Of a stretch of DNA of 64,000 bases, positions 7,672-16,912 are shown piece by piece. This DNA is from Bradyrhizobium rifense (GTDB lineage: Bacteria > Pseudomonadota > Alphaproteobacteria > Rhizobiales > Xanthobacteraceae): assembly GCF_008123425.1 (NCBI RefSeq), contig NZ_VSSS01000033.1, positions 1 to 64,000 of the forward strand. Reading direction: 5' to 3'. Position 1 is the stretch's first letter. The number at the start of each line of letters is the position of its first letter. Below the pieces are notes generated by a model that was not told where the DNA came from, did not search any database, and saw only the letters and a program-made list of their open reading frames with translations. The position numbers and the translations under genes were made by a program.

Positions 7672-10600
7672 ATGGCCTTTACTGATATTTTCATCAAGCG
7701 CCCGGTTCTGTCGGTCGTCGTCAGCCTGCTGATCCTGTTGATCGGACTGCGCGCGGCGATGGTGCTGCCGATCCGGCAGTACCCGAAGCTGTCGAACACG
7801 GTCATCAACATTACGACCGTCTATCCCGGCGCCTCTGCGGACCTGATCCAGGGCTTCATCACGACGCCGATCGAACAAGCGGTCGCCTCGGCCGAAGGCG
7901 TGGACTACATGACCTCGTCGTCGGTGCTCGGCACCTCGACGATTCAGGTCTACATCAAGCTGAATTTCGATCCGAACCAGGCGCTCACCGAGGTGCTGGC
8001 CAAGACGAATTCGGTCAAATATCTGATTCCGAAGGAATCGAACGACCCGATCGTCACCAAGACCACAGGCCAGACAACGGCCGTGATGTATCTCGGCTTC
8101 TCCTCCGAGGAGCTGTCGGGCTCGGCGATCTCCGATTATCTGACGCGCGTGGTGCAGCCGGTGCTGTCGACCGTCGACGGCGTGGCCTCGGCTGACATTC
8201 TCGGCGGTCAGACCTTTGCGATGCGGCTGTGGCTCGACCCGGTGAAGATGGCCGGCCGCAACGTGTCGCCGGCCGACGTCTCGGCCGCGATCGCCGCCAA
8301 CAATTTCCAGTCCGCGGCGGGACAGACCAAAGGCTATCTCATCGTTTCCAACGTCTCGACGAACACCAGCCTGACCGACGTCAACCAGTTCCGGAAGATG
8401 ATCGTCAAGGCCAAGGACGGTGGCTTCGTCCGGATGGAGGATATCGCCACGGTCGAACTTGCCGCGCAGAGTACCGACGCGAGCGTCGCCTTCAACGGCG
8501 AGCATGCGATCTTCATCGGTGTGAACGCGACGCCGCAAGGCAATCCGCTGACGCTGGTCAGGGGCGTGCGGGCGCTGTTCCCGGAGCTCGAGCGCAATCT
8601 GCCGCCGTCGATGAAGATGAAGGTCGCCTACGACTCGACCAAGTTCATCCAATCCTCGATCGACGAGGTGGAGAAGACGCTGGGCGAAGCCGTGATCATC
8701 GTGATCGTGGTGATCTTCCTGTTCCTCGCCTCGCTCCGTTCGGTCATCATTCCGGTCGTCACCATCCCGTTGTCGATGATCGGCGTCTGTACCCTGATGC
8801 TGGCGCTGGGCTTCAGCTTCAACCTGCTGACCTTGCTCGCGATGGTGCTGGCGATCGGCCTCGTGGTCGATGACGCCATCGTGGTGGTGGAGAACATCCA
8901 CCGCCATCTGGAGGAAGGGAAGACACCGGTACAGGCGGCGCTCGAAGGCGCGCGCGAGATCGTCGGCCCCGTCGTCTCGATGACCATCACGCTCGCGGCG
9001 GTGTACGCCCCGATCGGTTTCCTCGGCGGTCTGACCGGTTCGCTGTTCCGCGAATTCGCCTTCACGCTGGCGGGGTCGGTGATCGTGTCCGGCGTGATCG
9101 CGCTGACACTGTCGCCGATGATGTGCTCGGTGCTCCTCAAGAACACCGAAGAGGGCCGCTTCGCCAAGCTCGTCAACAAGGTGTTCGGCGCGCTGACGCG
9201 CTGGTACGGCCGCAGGCTTGACCGCTCGCTCGACTACAAGGCCATCACCGGCCTGTTCGCGATCACGATCCTCGGGCTCGTCGGCTTCCTCTATATGCAC
9301 ACCTCGAAGGAGCTGGCGCCTGAGGAAGACCAGGGCATCGTGTTCGCGGTGACCAAGGCGCCGAAATACGCCAACATCGACTATGTCGATTTCTACGGCG
9401 AGAAGCTCGACAAGGAGTTCCAGAAATTCCCCGAGACCGACCTGCGCTTCGTGCTGAACGGCATCAACGGTCCGCAAGGCGGTATTGCCGGCATGCTGCT
9501 GAAGTCGTGGGATGAGCGCAAGCGGTCGTCGATCTCGCTGAAGCCGCTGGTCCAGGCCGAGCTCTCCAAGATCGAGGGCGTGCAGGCCTTCGCGTTCAAC
9601 CTGCCGCCGCTGCCGGGTGGTCCGGGCGGTCTGCCGGTGCAGATGGTCATCAACTCCACCGCGGGCTACCAGACCGTCTTTGAGCAGATGGAGAAGCTGA
9701 AGGACGCTGCCCGCAAGAGCGGCATGTTCATCGTCTCCGACAGCGACCTCGCCTTTAACCAGCCGAGCGTTCAGATCACGATCGACCGTAGCAAGGCGCA
9801 GGATCTGGGCGTCAACATGCAGAACCTCGGCTCTACGCTCGCGGTTCTGCTCGGCGGCAACTATATCAACCGCTTCAATCTCGAAGGCCGATCCTACCAG
9901 GTGATCCCGCAGGTGCCGCGCGCCGACAGACTGTCACCGGAGTCGCTCGGCGGTTACTATGTGACGACCAGCACCGGCCAGCAACTGCCGCTGTCGACCG
10001 TGGTCTCGATCAAGACCAGGACCGACCCGAATTCGCTGACGCACTACAATCAGCTCAACTCGGCGACGTTCTCGGCCGTGCCGATGCCCGGCGTGACCGT
10101 CGGCGCGGCGGTGGACTTCCTTGAGGGCGAGGCCAAGAAGATGCCGGCCGGCTTCAGCCACGACTATCTCGCGGACTCCAGGCAGTACGTGCAGGAAGGC
10201 AATCAGCTCGCGATCACCTTCGGTTTCGCACTGATCATCATCTTCCTGGTGCTGGCGGCGCAGTTCGAGAGCCTGCGTGATCCGTTCGTGATCATGATCT
10301 CGGTGCCGATGGCGATCGTGGGCGCGCTGATCCCGCTGTTCTTCGGCGCGGCCACCATGAACATCTACACCCAGGTCGGCCTGCTCACCCTGGTGGGCCT
10401 GATCACCAAGCACGGCATCCTGATGGTGGAGTTCGCCAACGAGCTCCAGGTCAAGGAGCGACTCGACCGCCGCTCGGCCATCGAGATGTCGGCCCGCATC
10501 CGTCTCCGTCCGATCCTGATGACGACGGCTGCGATGGTCACCGGGCTGATCCCGCTGCTGACCGCAACCGGCGCCGGTGCGGCCAGCCGCTTCTCGATCG

Positions 10601-10767
10601 GTCTCGTGGTTGTCGCCGGCATGTCGATCGGCACGCTGTTCACCCTGTTCGTGCTGCCAGCGGTTTACGTCGTGCTGGCGACCGACCATCGCGCAGCCGC
10701 AGATTCCGATCGGAACAAGCAGATGAACGAGCTCGACCTCGACGCCAAGGCGCTGCGGACGACCTGA
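7672..10767 (+). CDS. RND multidrug efflux transporter (AcrB/HAE1 family inner-membrane pump)
   Basis: A 1031-residue proton-driven pump with the classic RND duplication. There is an N-terminal helix (FIKRPVLSVVVSLLILLIG), a large periplasmic loop, then six helices including TM4 with the proton-relay aspartates in GLVVDDAIVVVENIHR (Asp400-Asp401). A second periplasmic loop follows, and the last helix block ends near residue 1000. The length and the PGASADLIQGFITTPIEQAV signature fit hydrophobe/amphiphile efflux-1 members. It works with the adaptor 68 bp upstream to export drugs, plant phenolics or flavonoid-type compounds; the substrate is unknown. A strong terminator follows at 10789. Confidence 0.95.
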   Translation: MAFTDIFIKRPVLSVVVSLLILLIGLRAAMVLPIRQYPKLSNTVINITTVYPGASADLIQGFITTPIEQAVASAEGVDYMTSSSVLGTSTIQVYIKLNFDPNQALTEVLAKTNSVKYLIPKESNDPIVTKTTGQTTAVMYLGFSSEELSGSAISDYLTRVVQPVLSTVDGVASADILGGQTFAMRLWLDPVKMAGRNVSPADVSAAIAANNFQSAAGQTKGYLIVSNVSTNTSLTDVNQFRKMIVKAKDGGFVRMEDIATVELAAQSTDASVAFNGEHAIFIGVNATPQGNPLTLVRGVRALFPELERNLPPSMKMKVAYDSTKFIQSSIDEVEKTLGEAVIIVIVVIFLFLASLRSVIIPVVTIPLSMIGVCTLMLALGFSFNLLTLLAMVLAIGLVVDDAIVVVENIHRHLEEGKTPVQAALEGAREIVGPVVSMTITLAAVYAPIGFLGGLTGSLFREFAFTLAGSVIVSGVIALTLSPMMCSVLLKNTEEGRFAKLVNKVFGALTRWYGRRLDRSLDYKAITGLFAITILGLVGFLYMHTSKELAPEEDQGIVFAVTKAPKYANIDYVDFYGEKLDKEFQKFPETDLRFVLNGINGPQGGIAGMLLKSWDERKRSSISLKPLVQAELSKIEGVQAFAFNLPPLPGGPGGLPVQMVINSTAGYQTVFEQMEKLKDAARKSGMFIVSDSDLAFNQPSVQITIDRSKAQDLGVNMQNLGSTLAVLLGGNYINRFNLEGRSYQVIPQVPRADRLSPESLGGYYVTTSTGQQLPLSTVVSIKTRTDPNSLTHYNQLNSATFSAVPMPGVTVGAAVDFLEGEAKKMPAGFSHDYLADSRQYVQEGNQLAITFGFALIIIFLVLAAQFESLRDPFVIMISVPMAIVGALIPLFFGAATMNIYTQVGLLTLVGLITKHGILMVEFANELQVKERLDRRSAIEMSARIRLRPILMTTAAMVTGLIPLLTATGAGAASRFSIGLVVVAGMSIGTLFTLFVLPAVYVVLATDHRAAADSDRNKQMNELDLDAKALRTT

Positions 10768-10788
10768 CCAAGGCTCAATTTGCGTGCG

Positions 10789-10824
10789 AAGCGGCAACAG
10801 CCATCGCTGTTGCCGCTTTTTTTT
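10789..10824 (+). terminator. rho-independent terminator of the TetR-RND operon
   Basis: AAGCGGCAACAG (10789-10800) and CTGTTGCCGCTT (10807-10818) form a perfect 12-bp stem with a 6-nt loop. An uninterrupted run of eight T's at 10817-10824 follows, 21 bp after the pump stop codon. Confidence 0.92.
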
Positions 10825-10890
10825 GTCGCGCGATATCTCGTAGTATGATCGCTGCAGCGCCGTGATTGCGCGCTTGAGGCGGGTTGTCGG

Positions 10891-11874
10891 ATGAAGAGGC
10901 GCGCATTTTTGGCAGTGCTTGGCGGCGCGGCATTGGCGCGCCCGGACATGGCGTCGGCCGATACGCCAGGCCGCGTCTATCGCCTGGGTACGGTGACGCC
11001 GATCGCACCGGTTACGGCTGAGAGCCGGGGCGGCCAGATTCTGATCAAGGTGCTTGAAGAGCGCGGTTTCAAGCTCGGCCGCAACCTGACCTTTGAAGCG
11101 CGGGGCGCGTTGGGCGATGTCGCGATGCTACCCGCGCTGATTGCTGAGCTGAAGGCCAAGAACGTTGATGCCATCGTGATCATCGGCTACCCGACGGCCA
11201 TGGCCGCCAAGGCGGCCGGCATTACCACAGTTGCGGCCAGTGGCGTCGGTGATCCCGTCGAGACCAAGCTGATCGAGAGCCTGGCGCATCCAGGCGGCAA
11301 GATCACGGGCATTTCGGACGTCGCAGCGACACTCAGCGCCAAGCGGCTGTCGCTGCTCAAGGAGGTGTCGCCGAAACTGACCAAGGTCGCGATGCTCTGG
11401 AACAAGGACGATCTCGGCATGACCATGCGCTATCAGGCGTCCGCGAAGGCGGCCCAGGCGCTTGGACTGACCGTGCAGGCGCTCGGCGTGCGCGAACCCG
11501 ACGATTTCAACGAAGCCTTTTCGGCAATGAATGACGATCTGCCCGACGGCATCCTGATGGTGGCGGACGCGCTGACCATTCTCAATCGCGAGCGCGTCTT
11601 TGAGTTCGCGGCCGCCAGAAAGCTGCCGGCGATCTACGAATTCGACGAGTTCGCTCGCGACGGCGGTCTGATGTCCTATGGCGCGGATTCCTCGGAATCC
11701 TTCGAGCGGGCCGCCGCCCTGGTCGCCCGCATTTTCAACGGGGCAAATCCCGGCGATCTGCCGTTCGAGCTGCCGACCCGCTATCCCCTGGTGATCAATC
11801 TCAAGACGGCCAAGACGACCGGACTTGAAATTCCTCCGACGCTGCTGGCACTTGCCGACGAGGTCATCGAGTAG
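10891..11874 (+). CDS. ABC transporter substrate-binding protein (ABC_sub_bind / TrpX-like)
   Basis: A 327-residue periplasmic binding protein with an arginine-rich signal peptide (MKRRAFLAVLGGAALARPDMASA, cleavage near residue 24). The body resembles the ABC_sub_bind family: VYRLGTVTP near the start, then LEERGFKLGRNLTFEARGA and SLAHPGGKITGISD, typical of this group. There is no permease or ATPase gene beside it. Instead, the sensor kinase gene starts 54 bp downstream on the same strand, so it may present a ligand to the kinase rather than feed a transporter. That role is inference from position only. Confidence 0.82.
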   Translation: MKRRAFLAVLGGAALARPDMASADTPGRVYRLGTVTPIAPVTAESRGGQILIKVLEERGFKLGRNLTFEARGALGDVAMLPALIAELKAKNVDAIVIIGYPTAMAAKAAGITTVAASGVGDPVETKLIESLAHPGGKITGISDVAATLSAKRLSLLKEVSPKLTKVAMLWNKDDLGMTMRYQASAKAAQALGLTVQALGVREPDDFNEAFSAMNDDLPDGILMVADALTILNRERVFEFAAARKLPAIYEFDEFARDGGLMSYGADSSESFERAAALVARIFNGANPGDLPFELPTRYPLVINLKTAKTTGLEIPPTLLALADEVIE

Positions 11875-11928
11875 CCTTGTGCGCTGCGGCGAGAGACAAG
11901 GTCCGGCCTTCTTGCTAGGCTTGGGGGA

Positions 11929-14523
11929 ATGAGCATTTCCGTCCATCCCGATACCCCGCAAACCAGACCGCTGCCGCGCGCGGCCACGGGCGGCGCCGCG
12001 TCCGCTGAGGCGGGACGGGGGATCAGGACGCGGCTGTTCACCAAATATGTCGCGCTGTTCGTGGCCGTGGTCGCCGTCGCCCTGCTCGCCAACGGCCTGT
12101 TCGAGGTCTTGTTCTACTATCGGGAGCACAAAGCCTCGCTGATCCGTGTCCAGCACGAGCAGGCCGAGGCGGCAGCCGCCAAGATCAGCCAGTTCGTCAA
12201 GGAGATCGAGAGCCAGCTCGGCTGGACTACGCAACTTCCGTGGTCGGCGGGCTCGATTGAGCCGCGTCGGTTCGACGCGCTGCGGTTGCTGCGTCAAGTG
12301 CCGGCGATCACCGAGCTCGCCCAGGTCGACGCGACCGGCAGAGAGCGTCTTCGCGTTTCGCGGCTCGCGATGGACGCGATCGACAGCGGCATTGACCTGT
12401 CGAGCGATCCGAAGTTCACCGAAGCCGTCGCGCACAAGGTCTATTACGGGCCGGTCTATTTCCGCCGGGAGTCGGAGCCCTACATGACGCTCGCGCAGGC
12501 TGGCGCGCGCAAGGATGCGGGCGTCAGCATTGCAGAGGTCAATCTCAAGCTGATCTGGGATGTCGTGTCCCAGATCAAGGTCGGCGAGCACGGACACGCC
12601 TATGTGGTGGGCCCGGAGGGGCGCCTGATCGCGCATCCTGATATCAGCCTGGTTTTGCGCAACACCGACCTGTCGGGACTGGCGCAGGTGCGCGCTGCGC
12701 TCGCCGGCAGCGGTGTCATGCCGGACGCCTTGCAGGAGGCGACCAACATTCAGGGGCAGAAGGTTTTGACGGCGTCCGCGCCGATCGCCCCCCTCGGCTG
12801 GACCATGTTCGTCGAGCTGCCGGTCGAGGAGGCCTATGCGGCGCTCTATGCCTCGTTGCAGAGGCTTGCGATTGTGCTGCTCGCGGCGTCGATCTTCGCG
12901 GTGCTCGCCGGGATCTTCCTTGCGCGCCGCATGGTCGGCCCGATCCAGGCATTGCGCATCGGCGCCGAGCGGATCGGCGCCGGCGACTTCTCTCAGCGCA
13001 TCTCGATTAAGACCGGGGACGAGCTCGAAGGCCTTGCCGACCAGTTCAACGACATGGGCGCGCGCTTGCAGGAATCCTATGCCGATTTGGAAAAGAAGGT
13101 CGAGGTACGTACGGCTGAATTGAGGGAGTCGCTGGAGCAGCAGACAGCGACTTCGGAGGTGCTCCAGGTGATCAGTTCGTCCCCCGGCGAACTCACGCCG
13201 GTGTTCCACAAATTGCTCGAGAATGCCACGCGCGTCTGCGGCGCGAGTTTCGGGATCATGAACCTGTGGGACGGCGAAGGCTTCACCATCGCGGCTGACT
13301 ACAACGTGCCGCCTGCGTTCGCAGCTTCGCGACGGGATGTTGCGATCCGTCCTCATCCGGAGAGTGCGCTCGCCGCCGTGGTCGAGACACGTCAGGTCGT
13401 TCACGTTCACGATGTGCAAAACACGCCTGCCTATATTGCTGGAGGAGCAAGCATTCGCGGAATCTCCGATGTGGCCGGCGCTCGCACGATCGTCGTCGTG
13501 CCGATGCTGAGGGAGAGCGAGCTGATCGGCACGATCGCAGTCTATCGCAAGGAAGTCCGTCCGTTCACCGACAAGCAGATCTCTGTCGTCGAGAATTTCA
13601 CGAAGCAAGCCGTCATCGCCATCGAGAATGCGCGGCTGCTGAATGAGTTGCGCAAACGCACGATGGAGCTCTCGCAGTCCCTTGATGAGTTGCGCGCGGC
13701 TCAGGGCCGCCTGATCCAGACCGAGAAGCTGGCTTCGCTCGGCCAGCTGACGGCTGGCATCGCCCATGAGATCAAGAACCCGCTCAATTTCGTCAATAAT
13801 TTCTCGTCGATCTCGACCGAGCTGATCGACGAGCTCAACGAGGTCCTGCAAACGGCATCGCTTGACGGCAAGACCAAGGACGAGGTGGACGAGCTGACCG
13901 GGATGCTCAAGAGCAATCTCGAGAAGGTCGTGCAGCACGGCAAGCGCGCCGATTCCATCGTCAGGAACATGCTGCTGCATTCGCGCGAAGGCTCAGGCGA
14001 GCATCGCCCCGCCGACATCAATGCGATCGTGGAGGAGAGCCTCAATCTGGCCTATCACGGCGCGCGCGCCGAACGGCCGTCGTTCAACGTGACACTCCGG
14101 CGCGACCTCGATCCGAACGCGGGGGTAGCCGACGTCTATCCGCAGGAGATCACCCGCGTCTTTCTCAATCTGATCTCGAACGGCTTCTATGCTGCGACCA
14201 AGCGCAAGGAGAGCGCCGCGGATGGATTCGAGCCGACCCTGAGCGCCGCGACGAAGAATCTCGGCGACAAGGTCGAGATCCGGATCCGCGACAATGGTAC
14301 AGGCATTCCGCAGGACGTGAAGGAGAAGATGTTCAATCCCTTCTTCACCACCAAGCCTGCCGGCGAGGGCACCGGGCTTGGTCTGTCCATGAGCCATGAC
14401 ATCGTCGTGAAACAGCATGGCGGCACGATCGACGTGACCACCGAGCCCGGTGTATTCACCGAATTCATCATCACCCTGCCGCGCGTCATGCCAGCAGGCG
14501 GCACTTCCGGAGGCAAGACGTGA
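11929..14523 (+). CDS. membrane sensor histidine kinase (cache-type sensor, HAMP, GAF, HisKA, HATPase)
   Basis: An 864-residue kinase. A first membrane helix (about 40-64) and a second (about 308-332) enclose a periplasmic sensor of some 240 residues that looks like a cache domain (contains AYVVGPEGRLIAHPDISLVL). A HAMP domain (LARRMVGPIQALRIGAERIG) follows, then a coiled coil, a GAF domain (about 405-560), the dimerisation helix with phospho-acceptor His613 in TAGIAHEIKNPLNF, and an ATP-binding domain with RDNGTGIP and GEGTGLGLSMSHDI. Its stop codon overlaps the GTG start of the receiver protein, so signal output is probably to the next two gene products. Confidence 0.92.
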   Translation: MSISVHPDTPQTRPLPRAATGGAASAEAGRGIRTRLFTKYVALFVAVVAVALLANGLFEVLFYYREHKASLIRVQHEQAEAAAAKISQFVKEIESQLGWTTQLPWSAGSIEPRRFDALRLLRQVPAITELAQVDATGRERLRVSRLAMDAIDSGIDLSSDPKFTEAVAHKVYYGPVYFRRESEPYMTLAQAGARKDAGVSIAEVNLKLIWDVVSQIKVGEHGHAYVVGPEGRLIAHPDISLVLRNTDLSGLAQVRAALAGSGVMPDALQEATNIQGQKVLTASAPIAPLGWTMFVELPVEEAYAALYASLQRLAIVLLAASIFAVLAGIFLARRMVGPIQALRIGAERIGAGDFSQRISIKTGDELEGLADQFNDMGARLQESYADLEKKVEVRTAELRESLEQQTATSEVLQVISSSPGELTPVFHKLLENATRVCGASFGIMNLWDGEGFTIAADYNVPPAFAASRRDVAIRPHPESALAAVVETRQVVHVHDVQNTPAYIAGGASIRGISDVAGARTIVVVPMLRESELIGTIAVYRKEVRPFTDKQISVVENFTKQAVIAIENARLLNELRKRTMELSQSLDELRAAQGRLIQTEKLASLGQLTAGIAHEIKNPLNFVNNFSSISTELIDELNEVLQTASLDGKTKDEVDELTGMLKSNLEKVVQHGKRADSIVRNMLLHSREGSGEHRPADINAIVEESLNLAYHGARAERPSFNVTLRRDLDPNAGVADVYPQEITRVFLNLISNGFYAATKRKESAADGFEPTLSAATKNLGDKVEIRIRDNGTGIPQDVKEKMFNPFFTTKPAGEGTGLGLSMSHDIVVKQHGGTIDVTTEPGVFTEFIITLPRVMPAGGTSGGKT

Positions 14524-14909
14524 ACGTTTACATCCTGGTCGTCGATGACGAGCCCGATGTCGAGGCGCTGTTCCGGCAGCAGTTTCGGCGCGACCTGCGC
14601 GCCGGCCGTTTCCAGATGGAGTTCGCACCCTCGGCGCCCGATGCGCTGAAGCTCGCGGCCGAGGTTCGCGACCCATCGTTGATCCTGATCCTGTCCGACA
14701 TCAACATGCCCGGCATGAGCGGGCTCGACATGCTGCCCAAGGTGCGCGCCGAGTATCCGAACGTTCCAGTCATCATGATCACGGCGTACGGCGATGCCGA
14801 GACGCGTCGCAAGGCGATCGAGCGGGGCGCCACCGGGCTTCTCACCAAGCCGATCGATTTTGCGCTGCTGCGCCAGCAGATCGACACGAGGCTCGAGCAG
14901 GCGGCATGA
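14520..14909 (+). CDS. single-domain response regulator (receiver only)
   Basis: A 129-residue CheY-like receiver without output domain. Acidic pocket DDEPD at 9-13, phospho-acceptor Asp60 in LSDINMPGMSG, switch Thr88 in MITAYGD and Lys110 in LLTKPID are all present. The start is GTG at 14520, sharing bases with the kinase stop (GTGA) and preceded by a GGAGG ribosome-binding site. Its own stop overlaps the next start. It may be a phosphate sink, an intermediate relay, or a regulator of the adjacent cyclase. Confidence 0.9.
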   Translation: MNVYILVVDDEPDVEALFRQQFRRDLRAGRFQMEFAPSAPDALKLAAEVRDPSLILILSDINMPGMSGLDMLPKVRAEYPNVPVIMITAYGDAETRRKAIERGATGLLTKPIDFALLRQQIDTRLEQAA

Positions 14910-16156
14910 CTCCGACCATCCTCTTCGTCGACGACGAGCCCGACCTCGAGGCGCTGATCCTGCAAAAATTCCGCAGGAAGATTCGCGACGGGCTTGTCGC
15001 CATCATATTCGCGCGCGACGGCCTGGAGGCGCTGGAATCGCTCGAGCAGAACCCGCAAGTCGACATGGTGGTCTCCGACATCAACATGCCCAGGATGGAC
15101 GGGTTGTCGCTATTGCAGAAGCTGCAGGAAGCCGAGGAGAAGAAGTCGACCATCATCGTCTCGGCCTATGGCGACATGAGCAACATCCGCACCGCCATGA
15201 ACCGCGGCGCGTTCGACTTCCTGACCAAGCCGATCGACTTCGCCGACCTGGAGACCACGATCGAGAAGACCCTTCGCCACATCGAGATGTTGCGCGAGGT
15301 GAGGCGCCGTCAGGCGGAGGCCGAGCGGGCTCATGCGGCCCTGTCGCGTCACTTCTCGCCGGAGCTCGCCAAGCGTCTGGCGGCGGGCGCTGAGGGTCAG
15401 GGGATCGAAGTGCAGTGGCGTGATGTCGCGACCATTTTCACCGATATCACCGGCTTCACCTCGCTGGTCGAGACCGCGCCGCCCGAGACGCTGGGCGCGC
15501 TCCTCAACGAATATGTCGGCGGGATGACGGAGGTCGTCTTTGCGCATGACGGGACGGTCGCAAAAATCATCGGCGACGCGATCCAGGTGCTGTTCAATGC
15601 GCCCGGCGATCAGCCTGACTACGCGACGCGTGCGGTTGCCTGCGCCCACGATCTCGATGCCTGGGCGCAGGATTTTTGCGCGCGACAGAGCGCAAAGGGT
15701 GTGAGGTTCGGCACCACCCGCATCGGCATTCACGCAGGCTCCGCGCTGGTCGGCAATTTCGGCGGCAACCGCTTCTTCGACTACACCGCGTATGGGGACA
15801 CGATCAACATCGCCGCGCGGCTGGAAGCTGCGAACAAACAGCTGGGCACCCGCATCTGTGTCAGCTCCAGTGTCGCCGAGGCAGCCGAGAATTTTCAGGG
15901 GCGTCCCGTCGGCGATCTGATGCTCCGCGGGCGCAGCGAGCCGCTGCGTGCGTTCGAGCCATTGCCGCGTGAAAGGTTCGAGGCGCCCGAGGCGGCGCAA
16001 TATTCCGAAGCCTTTGCCAAGATGGAAGCCGGCGACACCGCGGCCATGCCGGCCTTTGCCGCGCTGGTCGGCGCGCACGCGGATGATCCTCTCGCCGGAT
16101 TTCACCTGAGGCGCCTGCTCAACGGCGGCAAGGGTATCCGCATTCAACTGGATTAG
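14906..16156 (+). CDS. response regulator with class III adenylate/guanylate cyclase output domain
   Basis: A 416-residue protein. Residues 1-125 form a receiver (Asp58 in VSDINMPRMDG, Lys108 in LTKPID; the switch position is Ser86). A short helical linker (about 125-150) leads to a class III cyclase domain. The metal-binding aspartates are visible as Asp180 (FTDITGFTSLVE) and Asp224 (KIIGDAIQVLF). The substrate-pocket Lys220 and the transition-state residues Asn301 and Arg305 in YGDTINIAARLE are also present, so the domain looks catalytically complete. The likely product is cAMP, though cGMP cannot be excluded. The four-base overlap with the receiver gene ties phosphorylation by the upstream kinase to second-messenger output. 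Confidence 0.92.
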   Translation: MTPTILFVDDEPDLEALILQKFRRKIRDGLVAIIFARDGLEALESLEQNPQVDMVVSDINMPRMDGLSLLQKLQEAEEKKSTIIVSAYGDMSNIRTAMNRGAFDFLTKPIDFADLETTIEKTLRHIEMLREVRRRQAEAERAHAALSRHFSPELAKRLAAGAEGQGIEVQWRDVATIFTDITGFTSLVETAPPETLGALLNEYVGGMTEVVFAHDGTVAKIIGDAIQVLFNAPGDQPDYATRAVACAHDLDAWAQDFCARQSAKGVRFGTTRIGIHAGSALVGNFGGNRFFDYTAYGDTINIAARLEAANKQLGTRICVSSSVAEAAENFQGRPVGDLMLRGRSEPLRAFEPLPRERFEAPEAAQYSEAFAKMEAGDTAAMPAFAALVGAHADDPLAGFHLRRLLNGGKGIRIQLD

Positions 16157-16165
16157 GAGTTCGTC

Positions 16166-16912
16166 ATGATTCGTGAATTCTCCGCCGGCAACTATCGGTT
16201 CATTCCCTCCGTGTTCCAGTATTCTGCTGGTGCTGCAGCCGATGATGGCTATGAGATTGAACGCGTCCGGTTCGATCGCCTCGTGCCTCTGGCCGAGGGG
16301 TTTGCCCTTGCGGCAAAGTTCATTCAGGAGGCAGGTCGTCCGTTGACGGCCTTCTGTGCCTGCGAGCTGCGCTCGCCGGCCGCCTTCAGCGAGGAAGGAT
16401 TCCGCGCGTTCAACCTGCATTACGTCAAGACGCTGTCGGAATGGCGCATCTTCGACGGCACCACCAATCCGGTGGCGCGCAGCAATGTCTGTCCTGAACT
16501 CGATCCGCCGTCCGAGCCGTCGTTCTACGCGTTCTCCTTCACGCGCCCGACGAACTCCAAAGCGCCGTCCTTCGTCATTGCTGGCGGCGCCGAGGCGCGC
16601 GAGGGCAGCGGCACCTATGTCGAGCGCACAGTACGCTATCGCGACCTCAGCCCGGAGGGATTGCGCGAGAAGGTGCGATTCACCACGACGTCGCAGATGG
16701 AGAACCGGATGACGGCGTTCGGATTCGGCTGGAAGGACACCACCGGCGTGCAGGCCTATTCCGTGCACGACTTCCATCACGCGCTGGTCGATGAACTTGT
16801 TCGGCACGGCGCATTGCGCTCGGGTCTCACCTGGCACTTTGCGCGGCCGCCGGTGGTCGACCTCGAATACGAGATGGATTGCCGGCGCGTGATGCGGGAG
16901 ACTGTAATCTAG
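16166..16912 (+). CDS. unrecognised 248-residue protein, possibly Rid/CnbZ-like
   Basis: A soluble protein without signal peptide or membrane segments. It has two similar-sized halves; the segment beginning PSFYAFSFTRP and the C-terminal VQAYSVHDFHHALVDELVRHG are reminiscent of RidA-fold proteins, and proteins of this shape have been linked to 2-aminomuconate deamination (CnbZ). That link is from memory and weak. The gene starts 9 bp after the cyclase gene with a GGAG-type site (taggagttcgtcATG). Its TAG stop is read in both directions as CTAG, the opposite strand serving as the stop of the convergent permease gene. It is either the last gene of the signalling operon or linked functionally to the peptide transporter. 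Confidence 0.5.
   Translation: MIREFSAGNYRFIPSVFQYSAGAAADDGYEIERVRFDRLVPLAEGFALAAKFIQEAGRPLTAFCACELRSPAAFSEEGFRAFNLHYVKTLSEWRIFDGTTNPVARSNVCPELDPPSEPSFYAFSFTRPTNSKAPSFVIAGGAEAREGSGTYVERTVRYRDLSPEGLREKVRFTTTSQMENRMTAFGFGWKDTTGVQAYSVHDFHHALVDELVRHGALRSGLTWHFARPPVVDLEYEMDCRRVMRETVI

Noticed and set aside
7597..9477. 626-codon minus-strand open frame over the RND pump
   Set aside because: Histidine/arginine/aspartate-rich antisense reading of the pump gene.
11128..13980. Long open frame (950 codons) antisense to the sensor kinase and binding protein genes
   Set aside because: High-GC antisense shadow: no recognisable domains, arginine/aspartate/leucine-biased composition, no start signal, and both sense genes have clear family motifs.
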